The position numbers and the translations under genes were made by a program. Below the pieces are notes generated by a model. The model did no database searches and was not told the origin of the DNA. It saw nothing but the letters and a program-made list of their open reading frames with translations. A stretch of DNA of 64,000 nucleotides, from the NCBI RefSeq assembly GCF_001050115.1, contig NZ_CP012024.1, positions 2,088,001 to 2,152,000 of the forward strand. Reading direction: 5' to 3'. Positions within the stretch are counted from its first letter, which is position 1; each line of letters starts with the position of its first letter. This document shows positions 18,685 to 28,341 of the stretch, in pieces. This DNA comes from Bacillus smithii. Its GTDB lineage: Bacteria; Bacillota; Bacilli; Bacillales; DSM-4216.

Positions 18685-19218
18685 TCAGGAACCAAAAACG
18701 AGAGTCACCACGATGATAGCCACTATAAATCCCGCCAAATCGGCCAAAAGTCCGACTTTTAAGGCATCCCCCATTTTTTTTACCCCAACGGCTCCAAAAT
18801 AAACAGTCAAAACGTACATCGTTGTATCCGTGCTTCCTTGAATTACCGAAGCTAATCGGCCAATATACGAATCAGGGCCGTGAGTCGAAATCAAATCGGT
18901 CATCATTCCAAGCGCCGCATTGCCGGAAATCGGTCTAATTAAGGCAAGAGGAATGATTTCAGGTGGAATCCCTGCTTTTAACAATAAGGGTTTTATGCAG
19001 CCAACCAAAAATTCCAGAGCGCCGGATGCCCGAAAAATGCCTATCGACACCATCATCCCCACTAAATAAGGAATAATGGAAAAAGCCATTTGAATCCCTT
19101 CTTTCCCACCTTCCACGAACGTTTCATACGTCGGTACTTTTTTCATTGTTCCGTACAGTAATATAAAACCTATAATAAAAGGAATGAGCCATAAGGATAT
19201 GGCGGATATCCACTGCAT
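18685..19218 (-). CDS. spmB: spore maturation protein SpmB
   Basis: Encodes 177 residues with about five membrane helices and a nucleoside-recognition (Gate) domain, shown by ALIRPISGNAALGMMTD and GSTDTTMYVLTVYFGAVG. SpmA and SpmB together are needed for full dehydration of the spore core in B. subtilis, acting with DacB. It starts one base after spmA ends, and the three genes dacB-spmA-spmB form an operon with a sigma-E-like promoter before dacB. Length agrees with the B. subtilis protein. Confidence 0.94.
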   Translation of the reverse strand: MQWISAISLWLIPFIIGFILLYGTMKKVPTYETFVEGGKEGIQMAFSIIPYLVGMMVSIGIFRASGALEFLVGCIKPLLLKAGIPPEIIPLALIRPISGNAALGMMTDLISTHGPDSYIGRLASVIQGSTDTTMYVLTVYFGAVGVKKMGDALKVGLLADLAGFIVAIIVVTLVFGS

Positions 19219-19219
19219 A

Positions 19220-19810
19220 TTATTTCACTCCGTTTTTCCTTCGATAATAAAAATACCGGTCAATTAAAATGCCAAAAATAGCGGAAAATACAGTGGAAAC
19301 CAATGTTGGACCAACAATTTCAGTCGGCGAGGAAGAATGGTAAGTGATACGGACCGCGATTACCGTCGTAGGAATCAAGGTAATGCTCGATGTATTAATA
19401 GCCAAAAATGTAATCATCGAGCGGCTGGCTGCCTCCTTTCCGCCATTCAACTTTTTCAACTGCTCCATCGCTTTTATTCCAAGGGGTGTTGCTGCATTCC
19501 CAAGTCCGAATAAATTGGCCATCATATTGGATACAATATATCCTAATGCAGGATGGTCGGGAGGCACTTCGGGAAAAAGCCGCCTCACGAGCGGGCGAAA
19601 GGCTTTGGACATTTTATCAAGCAAACCGGATTCTTGGGCAATTCTCATCATGCCGAGCCAAAATACTAATACACTGATCAATCCAATGCACAACGTGACT
19701 GCTTGGCCGGCTGTTTCGAAGATGGCTTCATTCACTTTATCCATATTTCCATTCACCATCGCAAACAGCAAGCCAATGATCGTCATTCCTACCCATATAT
19801 AGTTAACCAT
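19220..19810 (-). CDS. spmA: spore maturation protein SpmA
   Basis: Encodes 196 residues, a multi-pass membrane protein with the Gate-type motif NLFGLGNAATPLGIKAMEQL and FLAINTSSITLIPTTVIA. The SpmA/SpmB pair promotes core dehydration and heat resistance of spores; the transported substrate is unknown. It overlaps the dacB stop by 8 bases and is nearly adjacent to spmB, so expression is coupled in the mother cell. Confidence 0.94.
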   Translation of the reverse strand: MVNYIWVGMTIIGLLFAMVNGNMDKVNEAIFETAGQAVTLCIGLISVLVFWLGMMRIAQESGLLDKMSKAFRPLVRRLFPEVPPDHPALGYIVSNMMANLFGLGNAATPLGIKAMEQLKKLNGGKEAASRSMITFLAINTSSITLIPTTVIAVRITYHSSSPTEIVGPTLVSTVFSAIFGILIDRYFYYRRKNGVK

Positions 19811-20945
19811 TTGATTTCACGCCCATCTGCATCGCAAACAAGTCTTTCCAGTACTGTATCCAACCTTTTTTCTCTGTTTTGACTGGTTCAAAGTAAATCG
19901 GAATGGACCGAACTTGACGATGATCAAAATAGACAACAGCCCGACCTACTAATGAAGGCACATTTCGGCCTTTTTTCCAAGCCTTTTTAGGCTTTAGCAA
20001 TTCATAATTCACTTCTACTTTTTTTTCTTCTTTTTTGGTGAGAGGCAGTACCACTTCTTTCTTTGTGTAAACTCGTCCTTTATAAAAAGAATTTTTTACT
20101 TCGTCAATTTTTCCTTTTGGCAAAACTACTTTTGGATCGTAACGATCAAATGCATAGTCAAACATTTTTATATGATCATCCCAATCATTTGGATCATCCA
20201 AAGTGACGGCAATTAAATCAAAGTCTCCTTTTTGGGCAGTAGATACAAGCGTCCTTTTCGCTTTTTTGGTATATCCTGTTTTTCCGCCCGTACTATATGG
20301 ATATTTTTCCGTCAACAGTTTGTTTTTATTTTTCCAGACCCTGTCCCAATCCCCCCTGGGGTCAGGCACTTTGTACACTTTTGTACCTGCAATTTTCCGA
20401 TAGGTTTTATTTTGCATTGCATATTTCGTTAACAACGCCATATCGTAAGCCGTAGAAAAATGATCATCCGAATCATCAAGACCGTGTGGATTCGAAAAAT
20501 GAGTGTTTTTCATGCCGATCTCTTTCGCTTTTTGATTCATGAGAAAAACGAATCCTTCTACGCTTCCCCCCACGTGTTCCGCAATCGCAACAGCTGCGTC
20601 ATTTCCTGATCTAAGCATTAATCCATAAACAAGGTCTTTCAGTTTTATTTTTTCTCCTGGTTGTAAATATAGGGAAGAGCCTTCTGTATGAACGGCACGC
20701 TTAGACACTTTGACTGTATCATTTAATTTTCCGGATTCAATTGCCACTATGGCCGTCATGATTTTCGTAATGCTGGCAATCCGCTTAATCTCGTGGGGGT
20801 CTTTCTCATATAATATACGGCCGCTGTTTTGATCCATCAAAACGGCGCTTTTAGCGCTGATCGATAGTTTCGCCTCTACCGGCTTGGGCCATAAAGGAAC
20901 AAGCAGCAAAAGGGAGAAACATATGTAAACCAAACTCCTTTTCAT
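19803..20945 (-). CDS. dacB: D-alanyl-D-alanine carboxypeptidase DacB (PBP5*)
   Basis: Encodes 380 residues (B. subtilis 382) from the ATG behind AAGGAGAGGG. A signal peptide (KRSLVYICFSLLLLVPLW, cleavage near VEA-KL) leads to the penicillin-binding domain with SITK (active-site serine), SGN and KTGYTKKA motifs, and a C-terminal beta domain. It trims pentapeptides in spore cortex peptidoglycan to control cross-linking. A sigma-E-like promoter precedes it and spmA-spmB follow. Confidence 0.95.
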   Translation of the reverse strand: MKRSLVYICFSLLLLVPLWPKPVEAKLSISAKSAVLMDQNSGRILYEKDPHEIKRIASITKIMTAIVAIESGKLNDTVKVSKRAVHTEGSSLYLQPGEKIKLKDLVYGLMLRSGNDAAVAIAEHVGGSVEGFVFLMNQKAKEIGMKNTHFSNPHGLDDSDDHFSTAYDMALLTKYAMQNKTYRKIAGTKVYKVPDPRGDWDRVWKNKNKLLTEKYPYSTGGKTGYTKKAKRTLVSTAQKGDFDLIAVTLDDPNDWDDHIKMFDYAFDRYDPKVVLPKGKIDEVKNSFYKGRVYTKKEVVLPLTKKEEKKVEVNYELLKPKKAWKKGRNVPSLVGRAVVYFDHRQVRSIPIYFEPVKTEKKGWIQYWKDLFAMQMGVKSNG

Positions 20946-20974
20946 TTCCGCCCTCTCCTTCTGTTGTTTGTACA

Positions 20975-21003
20975 AGTCTATGCAGAAGAAATCGGCATAT
21001 GAT
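20975..21003 (-). promoter_or_regulatory. sigma-E-like promoter of dacB-spmA-spmB
   Basis: On the minus strand ATCATATG (-35) is followed after 13 bases by CATAGACT (-10), close to the sigma-E consensus. It lies about 30 bases before the dacB start. The B. subtilis operon is sigma-E dependent. Confidence 0.6.
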
Positions 21004-21138
21004 GAAAAGTTGTCGCCTTCTTCATATCGCAAACGGGAAAAAATCAAGCGTGAGAGGGAATTCCGGCAGCTGTTTTTTCATTGGAACCATTTACGGTAAG
21101 GTTTCTTTATTCTTTCACCCATCATAAACAAGTAAAAA

Positions 21139-21175
21139 GGGCAAAAGTGATTTCATTTTAAAATCACTTTTGCCC
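21139..21175 (-). terminator. terminator after scpB
   Basis: Perfect 15-base arms GGGCAAAAGTGATTT and AAATCACTTTTGCCC lie 45 bases downstream of scpB, with T-rich sequence on the minus strand. Confidence 0.8.
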
Positions 21176-21220
21176 TTGCAAAAAATGTTTTGATTTTCAA
21201 TTTACTATATCGTAAAGGAA

Positions 21221-21811
21221 TTATTCTTCAATTTGTAATGTTTCCTGGAATTTTTCAAAAAATAAATCCGCATCCTGCTGATATTCCTCTTCCTCAGGCT
21301 GACGGAGCGGTGGCAATTCGTTTAAATCTTTCAGTCCGAAGTAGTCGAGAAACTCATTTGTAGTGCCGTACAAAATCGGTCTTCCCGGGCTTTCTTTTCT
21401 TCCGACTTCTTTTATCAATCCTTTCGATATGAGCGTCTGAATAGGACGCTCCGTTTGGACGCCGCGAATCTCCTCAATCTCTACTTTCGTTATGGGTTGT
21501 TTATAAGCGACGATGGCCAGCGTTTCCAGCGCCGCTTGCGACAATGACTGAGGCCGCGCCGTTTCAACCATCTTTTTTAAATAAGGAGCGTTTTCTTTTT
21601 TAGTAGCAAGCTGGAACGTATGGGCCCACTCGATGATCTGTAATCCTCGTTGTTCATTGTTTTCATATTCTTGCTTCAGATCATTGACAATGTCCATGGC
21701 TTCGAATTCTTCAATTTCCAATACATCCGCGATTTGCTTTAACGTCAATCCTTCGTCTCCGGCAGCAAAAAGCAAACTCTCTAAGATGCTTTTCCAATGA
21801 ATCAATTCCAA
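21221..21811 (-). CDS. scpB: segregation and condensation protein ScpB
   Basis: Encodes 196 residues with two winged-helix domains (for example [15 protein letters not shown] near the N-terminus and [18 protein letters not shown] in the middle) and an acidic tail. ScpB dimers join ScpA and SMC to form bacterial condensin, which compacts and segregates the chromosome. It starts 3 bases after scpA, so the two are translated together. Length is typical (B. subtilis 197). Confidence 0.94.
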   Translation of the reverse strand: MELIHWKSILESLLFAAGDEGLTLKQIADVLEIEEFEAMDIVNDLKQEYENNEQRGLQIIEWAHTFQLATKKENAPYLKKMVETARPQSLSQAALETLAIVAYKQPITKVEIEEIRGVQTERPIQTLISKGLIKEVGRKESPGRPILYGTTNEFLDYFGLKDLNELPPLRQPEEEEYQQDADLFFEKFQETLQIEE

Positions 21812-21814
21812 TCG

Positions 21815-22558
21815 TTATGATCCTCCTTTCACTGCCAAGAAAATTTCCGAAAAATTTTCATCCTGCTCCGCCACTATTTCGTTTCTTTTCATCAACTCCA
21901 AGATAGCCAAAAACGTCACGACGATCACTTCTTTGCCGGTATCAGAGAATAATTCGGAAAATTTTTGCCGTTTTCCGGTTGAGCGCAGCGTCTTTAAAAT
22001 TTCATCCATTTTTTCTTCAATCGGAATTTCTTCTCTGGCAATTTTGGCCGAAAGTGGCCGTTTCAGTTTTTTCCTCCGGAGCATTTTGTGATAAGCGGCG
22101 ATCATATCATATACGGTGACCTGTAAATCTTTCAGCGGAGCCTCCTCTTTGGCATAGGACGATAAGTCTGCCGGAGGTTTCGTGAAGATTTGTCCTCTTT
22201 CTGCTTCCTTTTCTTTTAACAGCTTGGCTGCCTCTTTAAATTGTTTATATTCTATCAACTTTGTCACTAGTTCTTCTCGAGGATCTTCCGGTTCCCAATC
22301 CTCAATGTCTTCGACGATTTCTTCTTCTTGCTTTGGAAGCAGCATTTTACTCTTTATCGCTAACAGCGTTGCCGCCATGACTAAATATTCGCTGGCTACA
22401 TCGAGCTCGAGCTCTTTCATCGTATGAATATACAGCATATATTGCTCTGTAATTTCCGCCATTGGAATGTCATAAATATCTATTTCCAGATGCTGGATTA
22501 AATGAAGAAGCAAATCTAAAGGCCCTTCAAACCCTTCAACTTTTACATTAATCTGCAT
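21815..22558 (-). CDS. scpA: segregation and condensation protein ScpA
   Basis: Encodes 247 residues from the ATG giving [20 protein letters not shown], the conserved kleisin N-terminus. The upstream in-frame extension is hydrophobic and not conserved. The middle is acidic and helical ([20 protein letters not shown]) and the C-terminal winged helix contains [19 protein letters not shown]. ScpA bridges the two SMC heads and binds ScpB. The ribosome binding site is weak (GGTGAT). Confidence 0.94.
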   Translation of the reverse strand: MQINVKVEGFEGPLDLLLHLIQHLEIDIYDIPMAEITEQYMLYIHTMKELELDVASEYLVMAATLLAIKSKMLLPKQEEEIVEDIEDWEPEDPREELVTKLIEYKQFKEAAKLLKEKEAERGQIFTKPPADLSSYAKEEAPLKDLQVTVYDMIAAYHKMLRRKKLKRPLSAKIAREEIPIEEKMDEILKTLRSTGKRQKFSELFSDTGKEVIVVTFLAILELMKRNEIVAEQDENFSEIFLAVKGGS

Positions 22559-22750
22559 ATTATCACCAATTCTAAAAAGCAGAAGATATTTCTTCTTTAA
22601 GATCATGAGATTGGTACATGCTCCATACCAACATTAATAGTATAGTGGATCCCCTGCTTGTTCTCCAAGTTTTATTTTCATTATACTTTTTCCATCATTC
22701 ATGTTAAGCTATATTTGAATTGCGAAAAATCAATCTGAGGTGTACCCGAA

Positions 22751-23293
22751 TTGACCTATCCCGTTTCTTACTTATTGTATTTAGCCCATTTTCATCTGGA
22801 TCATGATTACTTTGAATGTCATGAAATATTAGAAGAATATTGGAAAAATGAAACACAACAAAAACGCGACTCCGTTTGGGTCTTGCTGATTCAAATTGCC
22901 GTTTCCTGCTATCACCATCGCCGTGGAAATTTCAAGGGGGCCGGTAAATTGCTGTCGAAGGTCCAAACACAGCTGAAAAAAAATCGAAAAGAACTCTTTC
23001 AGCTCGGAATCGATCCGGACCGTCTTTCACATTTACTTTTATCCCGTTATCAAGACATTCTGAATCAGAAAGAGTTTCGGCCGTTTGCTCTCCCATTGAA
23101 CAATCCCAACGTGAAAAATCAGTATATGCAATTAGCCCGACAATTTTCTATTTCCAACTGGAGTGACATCCGCAATAGAAAGTACATTGTCAACCGACAT
23201 TCGCTGCGAGATCGTTCCAGTATCATTGAGAACCGTCTGAAGTCACTGGAAAAGCGGCATAATTCCGGTGCTCCCGCATGGAAAAAATGCTGA
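22751..23293 (+). CDS. ypuF: YpuF, DUF309 family protein
   Basis: Encodes 180 residues, probably from TTG behind a GAGGTG site. The DUF309 core is shown by FHLDHDYFECHEILEEYWK (residues about 13-31) and LLIQIAVSCYHHRRGNFKGA, helical motifs with conserved His/Glu that suggest a metal or nucleotide site. Function is unknown. It lies in its B. subtilis place between scpA and ribT but is transcribed opposite to both, converging with ribT. Confidence 0.85.
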   Translation: MTYPVSYLLYLAHFHLDHDYFECHEILEEYWKNETQQKRDSVWVLLIQIAVSCYHHRRGNFKGAGKLLSKVQTQLKKNRKELFQLGIDPDRLSHLLLSRYQDILNQKEFRPFALPLNNPNVKNQYMQLARQFSISNWSDIRNRKYIVNRHSLRDRSSIIENRLKSLEKRHNSGAPAWKKC

Positions 23294-23370
23294 GCTTCGT
23301 TCAAGATCTTTTTTAATCTTTTCAAACTTCTTAAAAATCCGCCATAACGATTTCGGGCGGCAGGCGTAAA

Positions 23371-23402
23371 AAAAGAGTGCCCAATCTTTGGAACACTCTT
23401 TT
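23371..23402. terminator. bidirectional terminator between ypuF and ribT
   Basis: Arms AAAAGAGTG and CACTCTTTT around a 14-base loop, with A/T runs on both sides, lie between two converging genes. Confidence 0.75.
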
Positions 23403-23413
23403 ACCACATTTGA

Positions 23414-23794
<381 letters not shown>

Positions 23795-23983
23795 TTAAGT
23801 TCGTGTATTTCCGCTACACTCTTTCCATTCATCCAATGACATAGCTGTAACTATATTACTAAAATTTATCGAAGGAATCAACTTATGGTTGCAAAATGGA
23901 AATATATGCCTGAACGAATCCGTCGTCTAGCCAAAATAGGCGTAAGATGCTTCTTCCCGTTCTCCACCTCTTCTATCCTTTCA

Positions 23984-25306
23984 TTATGCGTTTTCAACGG
24001 AAACAGTTAGCGGTAAGTCTAATTTCACCAAATCTTCATAGCTTTCCCTTTTGATCACAAGACGCGCTTCTCCGTTTTCGACAAATATCACAGCCGGCCG
24101 TGGAATTCGATTATAATTGTTGGCCATGGAATAACCATATGCTCCCGTACAAAAAACGGCTAAAATGTCTTTATGGTTCGGTTTTGGAACAGGCAAGTCC
24201 CATATCAGCATATCGCCAGACTCGCAGCATTTTCCCGCAACGGATACCGTTTCTTCTACAGGATCATTCATCCGATTGGCAATGACAGCCTCATATTTGG
24301 CATCGTAAAGAGCCGGCCGAATATTATCCGACATTCCCCCATCAATGGCCATATATTTCCTCACTTCAGGAATATCCTTCATTGAACCGATTGTATACAA
24401 TGTCATTCCGGCATCTCCCACAAGAGAACGCCCCGGCTCAATCCAAATTTCCGGCATTGTTAAATGAAGAAGCTCCGTCTGCTGTTTCACTTCGTGGATA
24501 ATTTCTTCCACATAGCGGGACGGTTCCAGCGGATCATCCTCGCTCGTATATCTTATGCCGAACCCACCGCCTAAATTAAGAACTTCAGGCTGAAACTGAT
24601 ACTTTTCTTTCCATTCCGCCATTTTGGTCAACAATTTTTTGGCCGCCAGCTTAAACCCGGTCGTTTCGAATATTTGTGAACCGATGTGGCAATGAAGACC
24701 AAGAACATTTAAATAAGGTGAGCGAAGGGCCATTTTCAGCGCATCTTCGCTTTGTCCGCTGTTTAAATCAAACCCAAATTTGGAATCTTCCTGCCCTGTT
24801 AAAATATAGTCATGAGTATGAGCTTCCACTCCAGGCGTCACGCGCAGCAAAACATTTACTTGTTTGTCTTTCTTTTTGCATAATTGCTGCAAGAGTTCAA
24901 GTTCATAAAAATTATCAACGACAATGCACCCGATCTCGTAATCAAGCGCCATCTCCAACTCTTCTTCGCTTTTGTTATTGCCATGAAAATGAATTTTTTT
25001 ACGTGGAAAATCCGCTTTAATAGCCGTGTACAGCTCACCGGCAGAAACAACGTCAAGCGAAAGTCCTTCCTGATCTGCCAGCTGAAGCATGGCGATGGAA
25101 GAAAATGCCTTGCTGGCGTAGGCAACCTGAGCCTTAACCCCCAACCGTTCAAATGTATTTTTAAATCCGCGCGCCCTGTTTCGGATCATGGCAACATCAT
25201 ATACATACAGCGGTGTACCGTATGTTTTCGCCAATTCTACCACATCTGCGCCGCCAAATACTAAATGCCCTTTCTCATTAATGGCAGCTGAAGCATGTTC
25301 TACCAT
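23984..25306 (-). CDS. lysA: diaminopimelate decarboxylase
   Basis: Encodes 440 residues, the family length. It is a fold III PLP enzyme: the Schiff-base lysine is in VAYASKAFSS (about residue 65), the phosphate-binding glycines are in NLGGGFGIRY, and the C-terminal domain has GKCCESGDML and TGAYGYSMANNYN. It converts meso-diaminopimelate to lysine, the last step of lysine synthesis. It follows spoVAF as in B. subtilis, with a hairpin between them. Confidence 0.95.
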   Translation of the reverse strand: MVEHASAAINEKGHLVFGGADVVELAKTYGTPLYVYDVAMIRNRARGFKNTFERLGVKAQVAYASKAFSSIAMLQLADQEGLSLDVVSAGELYTAIKADFPRKKIHFHGNNKSEEELEMALDYEIGCIVVDNFYELELLQQLCKKKDKQVNVLLRVTPGVEAHTHDYILTGQEDSKFGFDLNSGQSEDALKMALRSPYLNVLGLHCHIGSQIFETTGFKLAAKKLLTKMAEWKEKYQFQPEVLNLGGGFGIRYTSEDDPLEPSRYVEEIIHEVKQQTELLHLTMPEIWIEPGRSLVGDAGMTLYTIGSMKDIPEVRKYMAIDGGMSDNIRPALYDAKYEAVIANRMNDPVEETVSVAGKCCESGDMLIWDLPVPKPNHKDILAVFCTGAYGYSMANNYNRIPRPAVIFVENGEARLVIKRESYEDLVKLDLPLTVSVENA

Positions 25307-25379
25307 TTTTATCCCTCATTCCGTCATCCGATTTCTGATATAATCACCGCAAGATTCTGATAAATCTATTGATGAAAAC

Positions 25380-25404
25380 AATCGACAGCCGAACACTGTC
25401 GATT
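25380..25404 (-). terminator. terminator or attenuator between spoVAF and lysA
   Basis: Perfect 9-base arms AATCGACAG and CTGTCGATT with a 7-base loop are followed on the minus strand by GTTTTC. It sits about 160 bases past spoVAF and 75 before lysA. Confidence 0.6.
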
Positions 25405-25564
25405 GATCTCGTTTCATAAAAAAGATAAATGTAATATAACATATATTTGAAATCAGCTCAACTTCAAGATTACCACTTTGTTCCTCCGGCCTATTTATTA
25501 CTTGTTTTCATCCTATTCAAAACAGAGTAAATCAATATGGCAGGGAAGTTTTAACTGATTTCGA

Positions 25565-27052
25565 TCATGATGATTTGGTTGGCTGTTTGTATCGATCTTG
25601 CGAGCGAACAATGCTCGGACGAATTTTTTCTCCCGGTACAGGACGCCTTACCAACACATTTAACAACGCTTTTGGATGAAAAGGGATAAACGGCCATAAA
25701 TAAGGTGTATTTAAAGAACGAATACTGGCCAGATAGATGAGAAAAACGGTGCTGCCGATGACAAATCCCGGAACTTTAAAAAGGACTACCATAATGAGGA
25801 GAAACATTCGTGCCAACGTATTGGCAATGCTTAATTCATAGCTGGGAGTCGTAAAGGTCCCGATGGCTGCGACGGATACATATAAAATGACTTCCGGAAC
25901 AAACAGTCCAACTTCCACTGCAATATCACCGATCATCACGGCTGCAATCAGCCCCATAGCCGTTGATAACGGCGTCGGTGTATGAATGGCCGCTATTCTG
26001 AAAAATTCGATTCCCATGTCTGCTAAAAAGAGCTGAACCACTACAGGAATATGCGACTTTTTGTGGGGGCCTATATAATCGATTTGATCCGGAAGCAAGG
26101 ATGGATCTTTCACACATAAATACCAAAGAGGCAACAGAAAGATGGAAATAAAAATGCCGATAAAGCGCGTCCATCGTACAAATGTCCCTACGGCTGCTGC
26201 CTCCCGGTATTCCTCGGCATGCTGGACATGATGGAAAAACGTTGCAGGAGTTAAAATAACGCTTGGCGATGTATCCACAATAATCATCACATGCCCTTCC
26301 AATAAATGGGCGGAAGCGATATCAGCTCTTTCTGTATAACGAACGAGTGGATATGGGGTATAGCCTTGCTTCAGCAAAAATTCTTCTACTATTTTATCGG
26401 CCATGGGCAAGCCGTCGATATTAATGTTTTCAAGCTCCTGCCTGATCACGTTGACTAAGTCGGGATTAGCCACATCTTTAATATATCCAATGGCTACATC
26501 CGTTTTGGAACGCTCCCCTATTTTCAATAACTCGAACCGCAATCGTTCATCACGGATTCTCCTTCTTGTTAATGCCGTATTCATAATGATATTTTCCACA
26601 TAGCCATCACGGGAGCCTCGCACAACTTTTTCGGTGTCCGGCTCTTCCGGCTGTCTGCCGGGATAATGCCGAACATCGACAATAAAGGCCTCTTCTTCCC
26701 CTTCCACTAAAATGGCTACAAGCCCGGATAGTACTTGATCCACCATTTCATCAATCGTTTTCACTTTCTGAACCGATTGATTGACAATTCGGTTTTCCAC
26801 GATTTCTTTTACTCGAATGGTATTTCTTTCTGTATCGTTGAGACGAGTCAAAAACATCAAAATACCTGTAATAAAGGAAGTATCGCATAGACCGTTCACA
26901 TAATATAGATGAACGTTTTTTCTGATGATTTTTAGTTTCCGAACACCTAGATCAAAGCTAGTGCCCAATCCCACCCTTTCTTTCATCATTTCTTCAAGAT
27001 GAGAAAGGTCTTTAGGAATGGTGGTTTTCGTATTGAGATCTTGCTTTCCCAT
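25565..27052 (-). CDS. spoVAF: SpoVAF, GerA-A-subunit-like spore membrane protein
   Basis: Encodes 495 residues: a soluble N-terminal domain (about 1-270) and a C-terminal half with several membrane helices (about 290-450), related to the A subunit of GerA germinant receptors. SpoVAF sits in the inner spore membrane and contributes to germination signalling. In B. subtilis it follows spoVAEA; here it follows spoVAB directly, 51 bases downstream, with spoVAC, spoVAD and spoVAE missing. An AAGGGAGCG site precedes the ATG. Confidence 0.93.
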   Translation of the reverse strand: MGKQDLNTKTTIPKDLSHLEEMMKERVGLGTSFDLGVRKLKIIRKNVHLYYVNGLCDTSFITGILMFLTRLNDTERNTIRVKEIVENRIVNQSVQKVKTIDEMVDQVLSGLVAILVEGEEEAFIVDVRHYPGRQPEEPDTEKVVRGSRDGYVENIIMNTALTRRRIRDERLRFELLKIGERSKTDVAIGYIKDVANPDLVNVIRQELENINIDGLPMADKIVEEFLLKQGYTPYPLVRYTERADIASAHLLEGHVMIIVDTSPSVILTPATFFHHVQHAEEYREAAAVGTFVRWTRFIGIFISIFLLPLWYLCVKDPSLLPDQIDYIGPHKKSHIPVVVQLFLADMGIEFFRIAAIHTPTPLSTAMGLIAAVMIGDIAVEVGLFVPEVILYVSVAAIGTFTTPSYELSIANTLARMFLLIMVVLFKVPGFVIGSTVFLIYLASIRSLNTPYLWPFIPFHPKALLNVLVRRPVPGEKIRPSIVRSQDRYKQPTKSS

Positions 27053-27103
27053 TGTTAAACGCTCCCTTCCAATGTATCAACAAAACAAACATATTTTTTA
27101 TCG

Positions 27104-27523
27104 CTATAGCCGGGCAAAATACATCCAATGAAACAGCGATCCGGCCACTTTTCCTATCACGATCGCCATTAATAGCCATACGATTTGATCATCAACGCCT
27201 ATTCTTTTCGCTAAAATCGGCAACACGTTCGTGACTTCTGTCAGCGCAGCCGCAAGCATTCCAATAAAAATCCCGTACATAAGCCCAATTGGAATCAAAA
27301 ACGCCGGAAAAAAAGAATATGTCACTTTCCATAAACTGATCAAACATCCGAACAATGCTCCAAGCACGATCGCCCATTCATAATAGCTAATCTTATTGAC
27401 GGTTTTCGTCAGCTGAGTAAGACGCGGCACAATTCCCAGCACACTTAGAAAAGCGACGAATCCTCCTCCGACAGATAAGCCACCAGCAAGCCCGACAAAG
27501 GCTGCTATCGCCTCTTTAATCAT
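27104..27523 (-). CDS. spoVAB: stage V sporulation protein SpoVAB
   Basis: Encodes 139 residues with about four membrane helices; GLAGGLSVGGGFVAFLSVLG and the following PRLTQLTK are characteristic of SpoVAB. Together with SpoVAA it belongs to the SpoVA system for moving dipicolinic acid into and out of the spore, but its precise role is not known. The start overlaps the spoVAA stop by 8 bases. The protein is full length, so the missing downstream genes are not explained by truncation of this one. Confidence 0.93.
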   Translation of the reverse strand: MIKEAIAAFVGLAGGLSVGGGFVAFLSVLGIVPRLTQLTKTVNKISYYEWAIVLGALFGCLISLWKVTYSFFPAFLIPIGLMYGIFIGMLAAALTEVTNVLPILAKRIGVDDQIVWLLMAIVIGKVAGSLFHWMYFARL

Positions 27524-28136
27524 CTTTCAGTTCCTTCATGCTTTCTTTGTTTTCATGTACAATCATGTATTGGTCTAAATCTTGCTGGTAATTGAACATT
27601 TCGACTTCCAAAGGGCTCGGTTCTTCGTTAATCCGTTTTTGAAAGACATGATTGAAGAATAAAATCATTCCCACACCTAAACCAAGCGAGTACGGAATTT
27701 GGAAAATCAGCGGATTTTGATCCTCTTTTCCCGTGATAATTCGATACAGCTCCCTATGAACTTTTCCCATGCTCACATCTTCATGAAAGTTCATAATGGT
27801 AAAAGCCGCTCCGATAAATAACAGCAGCCAGACGCTGATAAACAAGAGCGGGGAAGCTTTCTTTTTCTTATAAATCACTTCTACAATCGTCTGAGCCGGC
27901 CCGATGGTCTGAACATCTGCCTGTGGAAATACTTTCAAAACTTGATCAATTACCTTGATGACATCGATAATAATAAAATTTTTATCCTCTTTTCTAATCT
28001 GATAAATGGGCAAGTTTTGCAAAGTGTTCAAATACGGTTCTGGAGCAATAATTTGAGCAAGATCTTTTAATAATAGTTTTTGCAACTCGGGACATTGTAG
28101 CTTGTTTCTCATCCGAATGTAGATTGTTTTTTCCAT
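27516..28136 (-). CDS. spoVAA: stage V sporulation protein SpoVAA
   Basis: Encodes 206 residues, the length of B. subtilis SpoVAA, from the ATG behind AGGAAGTGG; an in-frame extension runs back to 28316 but contains the promoter. It has a soluble N-terminal domain (MEKTIYIRMRNKLQCPEL) and two membrane helices (about 118-137 and 168-185). First gene of the forespore spoVA operon, with a sigma-G-like promoter 40 bases upstream and sigF beyond it. Confidence 0.92.
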   Translation of the reverse strand: MEKTIYIRMRNKLQCPELQKLLLKDLAQIIAPEPYLNTLQNLPIYQIRKEDKNFIIIDVIKVIDQVLKVFPQADVQTIGPAQTIVEVIYKKKKASPLLFISVWLLLFIGAAFTIMNFHEDVSMGKVHRELYRIITGKEDQNPLIFQIPYSLGLGVGMILFFNHVFQKRINEEPSPLEVEMFNYQQDLDQYMIVHENKESMKELKDD

Positions 28137-28176
28137 AGTTTTACCACTTCCTGAGCGATCAGTTTGTTTCTGTTCA

Positions 28177-28206
28177 TAGTATGGGCCGTTTTGGTTATTT
28201 TTTTCA
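28177..28206 (-). promoter_or_regulatory. sigma-G-like promoter of spoVA
   Basis: On the minus strand TGAAAA (28201-28206) and a perfect CATACTA (28177-28183) are separated by 17 bases, matching forespore sigma-G promoters. The spoVA operon is sigma-G dependent in B. subtilis. Confidence 0.65.
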
Positions 28207-28310
28207 ATCCAATAACTGTCAGTCATCCTAAACATATGGTATCCATCCATTGGCAAAAGCCCATGGAATTTGATGCAAGATAGGAAATCAACCATTTTGA
28301 ACAAAAAAAA

Positions 28311-28341
28311 GCACATGAATCGTTATGATTGATTCATGTGC
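28311..28341 (-). terminator. spoIIA operon terminator containing the sigF stop codon
   Basis: Perfect 11-base arms GCACATGAATC and GATTCATGTGC flank a 9-base loop that contains the sigF stop codon, followed on the minus strand by T8. The upstream arm therefore encodes the last sense codons of sigF. Confidence 0.88.

Noticed and set aside
18496-18762. 88-residue plus-strand frame upstream of spmB
   Set aside because: No ribosome binding site, overlaps spmB, and translation looks random.
23885-24010. Short plus-strand ORF between ribT and lysA
   Set aside because: It has a moderate ribosome binding site but ends within lysA on the opposite strand and shows no family resemblance.
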